Source: Thermoanaerobaculales bacterium (GTDB lineage Bacteria; Acidobacteriota; Thermoanaerobaculia; Thermoanaerobaculales; Sulfomarinibacteraceae). Taken from it: a DNA stretch of 18,175 nt. The stretch spans positions 1-18,175 of the forward strand of contig JALOKS010000012.1 in the NCBI GenBank assembly GCA_025456385.1, read 5' to 3'. The translations under genes and the position numbers were made by a program. A model generated the notes under the pieces. The model was not told where the DNA came from. It saw only the letters and a program-made list of their open reading frames with translations, and searched no databases. This document shows positions 7,962-14,162 of the stretch, piece after piece (position 1 is the first letter of the stretch; each line of letters opens with the position of its first letter).

Positions 7962-9317
7962 ATGAAGGGACGCGGAGTGCTGCGCGGATCGCCCGCCGCC
8001 CGAGTCGTGCTCGGCAGTGCCCTCGTCGTCGCCCTGGGCCCCGGGGCGATTCCGGCCGCGGCCCAGGAAGGGCCGGGCATCCGCCTCTTCGGCGAGCTCA
8101 ACCTCAACTTCCGGGACTCGCGCTTCGTCGAGCACCGCCTCAACGTGCCCTTCCCGCCGGAGTTCTGGGAGGCGGGGGACGACGCGGTCTACCTGCGGAC
8201 CGTCGACGCGGGCTCGCACTACGAGCTGTCGGATGTCGAGGTCGGGCTCGATGCGGACTTCTCCGAGCGCTGGGCCGCACGGGTGCTCGTGCACGTCGAG
8301 GACCTCTACAACCGCAACCCGACCTCGATCGACGACCGCGTCTTCGTGCGCGAGTACTGGCTGCGCTACGGCAGGGTCGACCGCCGCCACCGCCCGCTGG
8401 AGCCCTGGGCGGGGTACCTGCAGCTCGGCAAGGCGCCGCGCTTCGCCAAGCAGACGGTGCGGCAGCTGGAAAGCTACGGCCTGTGGGGGACGGCGGTGAA
8501 CCGCTTCGAGATCGTGCAGGCGCAGCTCGGCCTCAACCTCGGCGGCAGCCTCTACATGCGCGCGCAGGCGGGCATCGGCGCGCCGCTCTTCATGCGCGAC
8601 CCCAACGCGCTGGCGGGGGACAACGGCACCTTCGACCGCGTGCCCGGCTTCGTCAACCCGATTTACAAGTCCGGCTTCCCGATCCTCTACGACGCGCGGC
8701 CGAAGAACTTCTCGACCGACGGCGAGACCGAGCTCGGCCTCGGCCTCGGATGGCGCGGCGCCGCCGAGGACGGGAAGCGGTCGCTCGATGCCATGCTGTG
8801 GTACTTCGAGCGCACGCTCGAGGACGCGCCCGACATCGAGGGCACCTTCTACCAGGGCGACCTCGACCTGCTGCGCGGCGCCGGCCTTCCGCTGCCCTTC
8901 TCCGGCGACCGCAAGTGGGAGGCCGGCCTCAACCTCGACTGGCGCCTCGGGCAGTGGCTCGGCTTCGCCCAGCTCGTGCAGCAGGACATCGCGGACCTCG
9001 AGCGCCGGGGCTTCGAGCTCGAGACGGCGTTCAACATCCCGGTGCCGCCGCTGTTCGCGGCCTGGGACGCACCGGTCCTCAACTGGATCCGGCCGGCGCT
9101 GCGTTACTCGGTGATCGACAACGAGTTCGCGGTGGCCGGCCCGTTCATCACGCCGTCCATGTTCTGGGACTGGCGGAAGCTCGATCTCGGCCTGCGCATC
9201 GGCATCGTGGCGAGCTCGGACCTCACGGTCGAGTACGCCTTCAACGAGCTCGAGCTCGCGAACGGCTCGACGCTCGAGCCCAACGAGTGGCTCGTCACCT
9301 GGCGCGTGTTCTGGTGA
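7962..9317 (+). CDS. Outer-membrane beta-barrel protein (porin-like)
   Basis: The ATG at 7962 (451 residues) is preceded by AAGGAG at five bases and by a strong promoter. The frame stays open upstream, but that part lies before the promoter. A classical signal peptide (1-34) ends in PAAA followed by QEG. The mature protein alternates hydrophobic and polar residues in beta-strand fashion throughout (for example LSDVEVGLDADF, EAGLNLDWRLGQWLGFAQL, LDLGLRIGIVASSDLTVEYAF). It ends in an aromatic terminus, WLVTWRVFW, as expected for recognition by the BAM machinery. It contains no cysteines that I noticed. The closest general description is a 16- to 18-strand porin or a hydrocarbon/polysaccharide-export-type barrel, but I do not recognise the exact family. 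It converges on the receptor kinase gene across a G-rich inverted repeat. Confidence 0.85.
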   Translation: MKGRGVLRGSPAARVVLGSALVVALGPGAIPAAAQEGPGIRLFGELNLNFRDSRFVEHRLNVPFPPEFWEAGDDAVYLRTVDAGSHYELSDVEVGLDADFSERWAARVLVHVEDLYNRNPTSIDDRVFVREYWLRYGRVDRRHRPLEPWAGYLQLGKAPRFAKQTVRQLESYGLWGTAVNRFEIVQAQLGLNLGGSLYMRAQAGIGAPLFMRDPNALAGDNGTFDRVPGFVNPIYKSGFPILYDARPKNFSTDGETELGLGLGWRGAAEDGKRSLDAMLWYFERTLEDAPDIEGTFYQGDLDLLRGAGLPLPFSGDRKWEAGLNLDWRLGQWLGFAQLVQQDIADLERRGFELETAFNIPVPPLFAAWDAPVLNWIRPALRYSVIDNEFAVAGPFITPSMFWDWRKLDLGLRIGIVASSDLTVEYAFNELELANGSTLEPNEWLVTWRVFW

Positions 9318-9463
9318 GGGCAGAGGGGAGAAGGGGCAGTGGGGCAGAGGGGAGAAGGAGCTGGGGTGCAGTGGTCGCAGGTTGCCCTCGATGATGAGCG
9401 CGTCGCCTCCGCCCCTTTTCCCATCCGCCCCTCTGCTCCTCTGCCCGTCTGCCCCCTTGCCCC
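9318..9463. repeat. Purine-rich imperfect inverted repeat with G-quadruplex motifs between convergent genes
   Basis: The whole spacer between the porin and kinase stop codons is built of G/A-rich tracts on the left and matching C/T-rich tracts on the right. The left arm holds two direct copies of a 17-base unit (9318-9334 and 9342-9358, period 24). Bases 9333-9350 pair with 9438-9455 at 16 of 18 positions. The left arm also contains four GGGG runs separated by three four-base loops (9325-9352). The right arm read on the minus strand has six G runs of 3-5. The unit resembles dispersed intergenic repeats of the GGGGCAGAGGGG kind; copy number elsewhere is not visible here. Confidence 0.85.
9318..9463. 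terminator. Possible bidirectional transcription-end structure
   Basis: A long GC-rich hairpin (16/18 core pairing, loop of about 87 bases) and G-quadruplex-capable RNA on either strand lie directly after both stop codons. No U-tract follows either arm, so this is not a standard intrinsic terminator. A role in ending or pausing transcription is inferred from position only. Confidence 0.35.
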
Positions 9464-11626
9464 TCACCACTCGGTGACCAGGATCTCGCGCAGGCTCTGA
9501 TAGACCACCGTCGCCGAGGCCGGGCGGTGCAGCGGCTGCTTGGCGAGGCAGGCGGTGACGATCCGGTCGAGATCCTGGGGCACCTCGGCGCGCAGCTCGC
9601 GCAGCGGCGGCGGGACGACGTTGAGCTGCTGCTGGATCATCGCGCCCGCGGACTCGGCGCTGAACGGGATCCGACCGACGAACATCTCCCAGAGCACGAT
9701 CCCGAGACTGTAGAGGTCGCTGTGGACGTCGAGCTCCTCGCCCCGGCACTGCTCCGGGCTCATGTAGGCCGGCGTGCCGATCACGATGCGGTCCTCGCCG
9801 ACCTGTGAGCTGTCGCGGCCGCTCGAGACGCCGAAGTCCATGAGCTTCACCACCCCGTTCGGCAGCACCATGATGTTCTGCGGTTTGAGGTCGCGATGGA
9901 CGATGCCCTCCGCGTGCACCGCGGCCAGCCCGCGGCACAGCTGCTTGGCGATCTGGAGGCCGGGAGCCAGGGCCAGCTTGCCGTGCTGCCGCAGGAGCTT
10001 GAGCAGGGTCATGCCGGGCACGTACTCCATGGACAGGCAGCGCAGGCCATCCGACTCCACGAGGTCGTGGACCCTGACGACGTTGGGGTGGGAGATCCGG
10101 CGGGCCAGGCGGACCTCCTGCTTGAGCTTGGCGACGCCCTCGGTGGCCTGAGCGAAGGCGCCTGGCAGCATCACCTTGAGCGCGACCTCCTCGTCGAGCT
10201 CGAGGTCGGACGCGCGGAACACGACGCCCATGCCTCCGCGGCCGAGCTCGGAGCGGATCGTGTAGCGGTCGCCGATGACGTCACCGACACCCGGCATGGG
10301 CTGCTCTCCTGCCGCGGCGGCCGTCTGGCGGACCGCCGTCGGCTGGCCGCCGGTTTCGCCGGCGCGCGCCCTCAGGTCGGCCAGCAGCTTCTCGAGCGCC
10401 GCCTTCTCGCGGAGCTCGTCGACCATGGCGGAAAAGGCGTTGGCGAGGACCCGGACCTCGCCCCCGCCCGTCGTCGGCAGCTGCAGCTCGAGTCGGCCGT
10501 CGCGGATGCTCTCGGCGCCGGCGGCGAGCTGGCGGAGCGGGCGCGCGATTCTCCGGCCGAGGACGAAGGAGGCGGGCAGCGACAGAGCGAGCATGAGCGA
10601 GCCGGCGATCATGAGGCCGCTTCGGATCTCGAAGAACGAGGCCATCTCCTCGCGGCGGGAGCGGGTCACGAGCAGCGAGGCGAGGACCTCGCCGCTCGAG
10701 CTTTCGATGGGCACCGCCAGGAGCTCGCGGTCGTCTCCGTCGAGGCGGACGGTCGTCGGTCCGAAGGGCCGCCGGCTGCCGAAGAGCTGCTGCGGTGCCT
10801 CGGCCGAGCCGAGCACCTCAGCAAGCAGGCCCGGGCCGTCGAGGCCGGGGCTCGCCAGGCTGAGGGAAGGCTGCACGGGCTCGCCCCTCCGGGCTGCGTC
10901 CACGACCAGTGCGAGCTCGCCCCGGGTCAGGGCCTGCAGTCTGGCGAGGATCTCGGCGTCGTAGGGGAAGGTGACGGCCAGCACGCCCTCGAGCTGCGCG
11001 CCATCGCCCTCGCCGGAGATCACCGGCGCCGCCGCGACCACCGCCAGCGCGTCGCGTTCGCGGATGAAGGCGGTCGTCCCCTGCCAGGTGTCGAGAACCG
11101 AGGCCACCCAGCCGACCCCCGCGAAGGCTTGGCCGACGCCGCTTCCGTCCGTGCGGTCGGAGCGCGCCAGCACGCGGCTGAAGCGATCGAAGAGGAAGAC
11201 CGTGCCGGCCTCCTGGAGCATGGTCGGGGCGTCCTCGACGGCGAAGCTGAGGCGGGTCGAGAGATCGACCTCGTCGGCGAAGATCGCCTGCGTACCGGGC
11301 TCGCGGGCCAGTGACTGGACCTGCTCGAGAGCGGCCTTGGCGCGGCTGGAGGCATAGCCGGCGAAGACCTCGGGGACGCGGGCGAGGTCCTCGCGGATGT
11401 CGCGCTCCGCGACCACGGAGGAGCGCCAGGCTGCGATCAGCACCGTCAGCGCCAGCGTGACCGCGAGCAGGGCCGCGGCGAGCAGGAAGAACTGCAGACC
11501 CAGCCCGAGCCCGCCCCGCCGCGAGCCTGACGGCAGTCGGTCGAGGAGAGCCTCGGTCTGGGCCAACGTCACGAGCGGGTCGGCGGTGACGCGGCGGGTG
11601 ACCTCAGTATCGGAATTCGTCGTCAT
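9464..11626 (-). CDS. Transmembrane receptor-type Ser/Thr protein kinase: extracytoplasmic sensor, HAMP, C-terminal kinase
   Basis: This 720-residue protein reads as a cytoplasmic tail (1-42), TM1 (about 43-67), a periplasmic sensor of about 270 residues (68-335, Cache-like by layout), TM2 (about 337-357), HAMP (about 355-408, with RPL and GEVRVLANAFSAMVDEL), a short coiled linker, and a Hanks-type kinase (about 455-715). The kinase motifs are complete: GRGGMGVVF loop, Lys484 in VALKV, Glu504 of helix C, Asp579 in HRDLKPQN, Asp597 in DFG and SPE 623-625. It should be active and phosphorylate Ser/Thr of cytoplasmic targets. Layout is the reverse of PknB-type kinases, where the kinase is N-terminal. 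The start overlaps the upstream cupredoxin gene by 23 bases, with GGAG 13 bases before the ATG. Translational coupling is likely. Ligand and substrates are unknown. Confidence 0.93.
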   Translation of the reverse strand: MTTNSDTEVTRRVTADPLVTLAQTEALLDRLPSGSRRGGLGLGLQFFLLAAALLAVTLALTVLIAAWRSSVVAERDIREDLARVPEVFAGYASSRAKAALEQVQSLAREPGTQAIFADEVDLSTRLSFAVEDAPTMLQEAGTVFLFDRFSRVLARSDRTDGSGVGQAFAGVGWVASVLDTWQGTTAFIRERDALAVVAAAPVISGEGDGAQLEGVLAVTFPYDAEILARLQALTRGELALVVDAARRGEPVQPSLSLASPGLDGPGLLAEVLGSAEAPQQLFGSRRPFGPTTVRLDGDDRELLAVPIESSSGEVLASLLVTRSRREEMASFFEIRSGLMIAGSLMLALSLPASFVLGRRIARPLRQLAAGAESIRDGRLELQLPTTGGGEVRVLANAFSAMVDELREKAALEKLLADLRARAGETGGQPTAVRQTAAAAGEQPMPGVGDVIGDRYTIRSELGRGGMGVVFRASDLELDEEVALKVMLPGAFAQATEGVAKLKQEVRLARRISHPNVVRVHDLVESDGLRCLSMEYVPGMTLLKLLRQHGKLALAPGLQIAKQLCRGLAAVHAEGIVHRDLKPQNIMVLPNGVVKLMDFGVSSGRDSSQVGEDRIVIGTPAYMSPEQCRGEELDVHSDLYSLGIVLWEMFVGRIPFSAESAGAMIQQQLNVVPPPLRELRAEVPQDLDRIVTACLAKQPLHRPASATVVYQSLREILVTEW

Positions 11627-12368
11627 CTGGCGGCGGGTACTCCTTCCCGTGTTTGTTGAGGTGCGGCGCCTCGCGCCAGCTCGAGATGTCGAGCTCCACC
11701 TCCAGCTCCGTCGTCCTCCCGGCGCTGACGACCGCGTCGCGCGACCAGAGCCCGCCGCGGACGTTCCAACCCTCGACCCGGCGCGCGCCGGTCGGGATGC
11801 CGTCGAGACGGATCGTGCCCCCGCCGTCGCCGACTCCGTGGTGCCGGGAATCGACGACCATCAGGTAGGCGGACATCTGCGGGTGGATGTTGCAGTAGAC
11901 CTGCACCAGCCCCGGCTGGTCGAAGCGCACCGTTTTCGACCGGCCCCCTCGGTACAGCCCGAGGTCGAAGGCCTTCGGCCGCGACAGGCTGAAGACGTTG
12001 TGAAACACGCGGTCGAAGTTCGGGAAGCCCACCGTGGAGCCGACCGCCGCCACCGCGACCCGGGGTTGGAACTGCTTGCCGCGTTGGGCGATCGCGAGCT
12101 CGGGGGTGGTCAGGCCGGCGGCCGGGAACTCCGGCAGCCATGCCACCGAGTCTGCTCCCGGCAGGCGCTCCGAGCCCCGTCGCAGGACGACGCCGATCCG
12201 CAGCGCGCCGCGCGGAACCGGGGTCGGGGTGCGTGCTGCGGCGGCGGGGGCGACAGCGGCTGGCGGGGTGGGGCCGCTGCCGCGCGCGGTGACGGCCGCC
12301 GGCGGCAACGCCAGCAGGGCGGCTCCCGTCGCCACCGCAGTCAGCCCGCGTGAGAGGCGTTCCGCCAT
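11604..12368 (-). CDS. Exported cupredoxin (methylamine-utilisation-protein type) with C-terminal beta-sandwich domain
   Basis: I start the gene at the ATG at 12368 (254 residues). It follows GGAG four bases upstream and begins a signal peptide (1-29, ending VTA). A 40-residue longer frame would contain the promoter. A Pro/Ala-rich linker (33-53) leads into a cupredoxin-like domain. Candidate type-1 copper ligands are His123 (RVFHNVF), Cys159, His162 and Met165 (YCNIHPQM). A short carboxypeptidase-regulatory-like beta-sandwich follows (about 185-227: IRLDGIPTG and VVSAGRTTELEVEL), then a charged tail. The family is often named methylamine utilisation protein, but nothing here links it to methylamine. 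A periplasmic copper electron-transfer or copper-sensing role is inferred. The kinase gene begins inside its last codons. Confidence 0.87.
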   Translation of the reverse strand: MAERLSRGLTAVATGAALLALPPAAVTARGSGPTPPAAVAPAAAARTPTPVPRGALRIGVVLRRGSERLPGADSVAWLPEFPAAGLTTPELAIAQRGKQFQPRVAVAAVGSTVGFPNFDRVFHNVFSLSRPKAFDLGLYRGGRSKTVRFDQPGLVQVYCNIHPQMSAYLMVVDSRHHGVGDGGGTIRLDGIPTGARRVEGWNVRGGLWSRDAVVSAGRTTELEVELDISSWREAPHLNKHGKEYPPPDDDEFRY

Positions 12369-12428
12369 CGTTCTCCAGCCCGGCCGCACCCGCGCTCGGC
12401 CTGTTCCCGAGATTGAGTATCTGTCGAG

Positions 12429-12457
12429 ATGATAGCGCGGACCCCCGGCGGCGTCCA
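12429..12457 (-). promoter_or_regulatory. Candidate promoter of the cupredoxin-kinase operon
   Basis: On the minus strand TGGACG (12457-12452), 17 bases, then TATCAT (12434-12429), about 60 bases before the cupredoxin ATG. The same -35 hexamer and spacing occur at 2355-2383. The rest of the 252-base gap 12369-12620 shows nothing else I can name. Confidence 0.4.
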
Positions 12458-12620
12458 GGACGAGGGGCGACCGAGGGTCCGCCGCCACCGGCCGACGCGG
12501 GGTTCGGACGGCGCGTCACTCCCATCACCGGAGCTGCGCGGCCGGGTCGAACGAAGGCTCGGCGCGGCAGGCGCCTGGCGCGACGCCGGCGCTCCGCGAG
12601 GGCTCGGCGTGGTCGCGAGC

Positions 12621-12824
12621 TCAGCGCTCGGGGCTGTCGTCGGCCGCGGGCTCGAGCGCGCCGAGCCCGCCGTCCTCGTACACCTCGGGATCGGTCGTCA
12701 GCTCCTGCCCGCAGGTCGGGCAGACCGGTTGCAGCGGCTGGCCCTCCTGTGCCAGGTGCCAGTCCGCGTACTCCTCGCCGCACTTCGGACAGTGGACCTC
12801 GATCAATTCGGCAGCGGAGCGCAT
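12621..12824 (-). CDS. Small zinc-ribbon protein with acidic tail
   Basis: The ATG at 12824 (67 residues) has a strong AGGGAGG site five to six bases upstream. An in-frame ATG at 12893 would add 23 residues with no support. Two CxxC knuckles, Cys12/Cys15 (HCPKCGEEY) and Cys35/Cys38 (VCPTCGQEL), form a predicted treble-clef or rubredoxin-like zinc ribbon. The remaining C-terminus is strongly acidic (EVYEDGG, AADDSPER). Such small proteins are usually cytoplasmic and of unknown role. They may bind nucleic acid or a partner protein, but nothing here decides. A TATATT lies 41 bases upstream on the same strand. It stands alone between rarD and the cupredoxin. Confidence 0.78.
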   Translation of the reverse strand: MRSAAELIEVHCPKCGEEYADWHLAQEGQPLQPVCPTCGQELTTDPEVYEDGGLGALEPAADDSPER

Positions 12825-12864
12825 GATGCCTCCCTTCTCCCGGTGAGGTTGTGTCCCACTCCTC

Positions 12865-12870
12865 AATATA
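12865..12870 (-). promoter_or_regulatory. Candidate -10 element of the zinc-ribbon gene
   Basis: TATATT on the minus strand, 41 bases before the chosen ATG, is a rare AT-rich hexamer in this GC-rich spacer. No acceptable -35 was found at 17-18 bases. Confidence 0.28.
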
Positions 12871-12924
12871 GGTCGCAGCGGCGCCGGTCGCACGTCGGGC
12901 GTGGCCGAGGCGGCGAGCTGGCGC

Positions 12925-13827
12925 TCACGGCCCGATGCCGGCGCCGTCGAGGCGGCGCAGGCGACGGTGGAGGTCGAGGCTGTAGACGCCGAGGGCGATC
13001 CAGATCAGGCCGAAGCTCGCCGCGTGGGCGGGGGTGAAGGGCTCGTGGAAGATCAGCACCGCCTGCAGGAAGGTGAGGGTCGGCGAGAGGTACTGCAGCA
13101 GGCCGGTGGTGGACAGCGCGATGCGCCGAACGCCGAGCGTGAAGAGGATCAGAGGGACGGCGGTGACCGCCCCGGAGAGGACGAGCAGGAGGTCGGTCGC
13201 GGGCCCCTGGTGGCCGAGCGCCGCGGCGCCGCGGTGCTCCTGGAGGGCCAGGAATGCGAGCGCGAGCGGGGCCAGGGCGGCGGTCTCGAAGCCGAGACCC
13301 ACCACCGCGTCCGCGCTGACCGTCTTGCGCAGGAGCCCGTACAGTGCGAAGGAGGCGGCGAGGGCCAGCGACACCCACGGCAGGCTCCCGAGGTGCACGG
13401 TGAGGACCGCGACCGCCGCCGCGGCCAGACCCACCGCCAACCACTGGAGCCGGTTCAGGCGCTCGCGGAGGACGCCCAGGCCGAGCACGACGTTCACCAG
13501 CGGGTTGATGTAGTAGCCCAGGGCGGTGTCGAGCACGCGGTCGGCGTTGACCGCCCACACGAAGAGCCCCCAGTTGACCGCGATCAGAACGGTGGACGCC
13601 GCGAGCGCCGCCGCCGTGCCGGCGTCCTTGGCCGCGGTTCGCAGCGCGGGCCAGTGCCCGCGCAGACTCATCCAGCCCGCGACGAAGACGAAGCCCCAGA
13701 TCACGCGGTGGGCGAGGATCTCCGCCGCAGGAACCTGGCGCAGGGCCTTCCAGTACGCCGGGGTCAGGCCCCAGAGGACGAAGGCCGCCGCGGCGTACGC
13801 GAGCCCCAACCTGGTTTCACGACTCAC
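12925..13827 (-). CDS. rarD: RarD-family EamA transporter
   Basis: This 300-residue, ten-helix inner-membrane protein matches RarD rather than a generic EamA protein. The N-terminus contains LWGLTPAYWKAL followed by AAEILAHRVIWG (34-45), and the middle contains NWGLFVWAVN (85-94) and LGYYINPLVNVVLG (103-116), the family hallmarks. Length agrees with E. coli RarD (about 296). RarD proteins are annotated as chloramphenicol-sensitive protein, but the true substrate is not settled, and resistance should not be inferred. The start is a GTG with a purine-rich GGTGGTGGGGG upstream, and the N-terminus aligns with known RarD from there. It follows the 62-residue protein on the same strand after 86 bases. 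Confidence 0.92.
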   Translation of the reverse strand: MSRETRLGLAYAAAAFVLWGLTPAYWKALRQVPAAEILAHRVIWGFVFVAGWMSLRGHWPALRTAAKDAGTAAALAASTVLIAVNWGLFVWAVNADRVLDTALGYYINPLVNVVLGLGVLRERLNRLQWLAVGLAAAAVAVLTVHLGSLPWVSLALAASFALYGLLRKTVSADAVVGLGFETAALAPLALAFLALQEHRGAAALGHQGPATDLLLVLSGAVTAVPLILFTLGVRRIALSTTGLLQYLSPTLTFLQAVLIFHEPFTPAHAASFGLIWIALGVYSLDLHRRLRRLDGAGIGP

Positions 13828-13913
13828 GGTGCACCGGCCCCCACCACCGCGCGAACGCCCGCTGCTCGGAGAAGCTTCCCGCCCGCGGTCCGCAGGCCCT
13901 CAGGCTCTTTGGG

Positions 13914-14102
13914 TCACACCCGCCGCGGCGACGGGATCTCGAAGGTGCCGTCGAGGCGCGCGACGAGCTCCTCGTAACGCCGCTCGAGCGCGTCCTGCTC
14001 GGCCGCGAAGGCCTTTTCGTCCAGCTCGCCGCGGTCGCGGCGGGCGCGGAGGGCGGCGCGCTGGATCTCGTGCCAGCGCTCGGGGTCGAAGTTGTAGGTC
14101 AT
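13914..14102 (-). CDS. Small helical protein of unknown function (62 aa)
   Basis: The protein begins with MTYNFDPERWHEIQ and continues as a highly charged, probably helical segment (about 8-50, with RARRDRGELDEKAF and ERRYEELVARLDGTF), ending in a Pro-containing tail. GAGG lies eight bases before the ATG. The regular charge pattern and a GELDE turn suggest a two-helix hairpin. From memory, short proteins opening with YDFDP and carrying RLDG near the end occur as hypotheticals in Acidobacteriota and delta-proteobacterial genomes, so I believe it is real. No function is known to me. It sits 60 bases after the S46 peptidase and 86 before rarD, all on one strand, so it could share the peptidase transcript. 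Confidence 0.68.
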   Translation of the reverse strand: MTYNFDPERWHEIQRAALRARRDRGELDEKAFAAEQDALERRYEELVARLDGTFEIPSPRRV

Positions 14103-14162
14103 CCTCCGGTCCTCGCCGCGCGCGTCAGCGCTCGCGCCCAGCCGCTCCCTGCCGAGCCGTCG

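Noticed and set aside
7349..9394. 681-residue plus-strand frame spanning the ferritin-like gene and the porin
   Set aside because: Out of frame with the porin, whose signal peptide and aromatic terminus are clear; Arg/Ala-rich translation.
9896..11314. 472-residue plus-strand frame opposite the kinase
   Set aside because: Antisense to intact HRD, DFG and HAMP motifs; repetitive charged translation with no domain.
11604..12368. Cupredoxin as evidence of methylamine metabolism
   Set aside because: No mau dehydrogenase subunits, MauG or amicyanin partners are present; only the family label suggests it.
12369..12488. 40-residue N-terminal extension of the cupredoxin
   Set aside because: It covers the candidate promoter and puts a non-hydrophobic stretch before a proper signal peptide.
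12925..13827. RarD as a chloramphenicol-resistance gene
   Set aside because: The family name is historical; membership does not show resistance.
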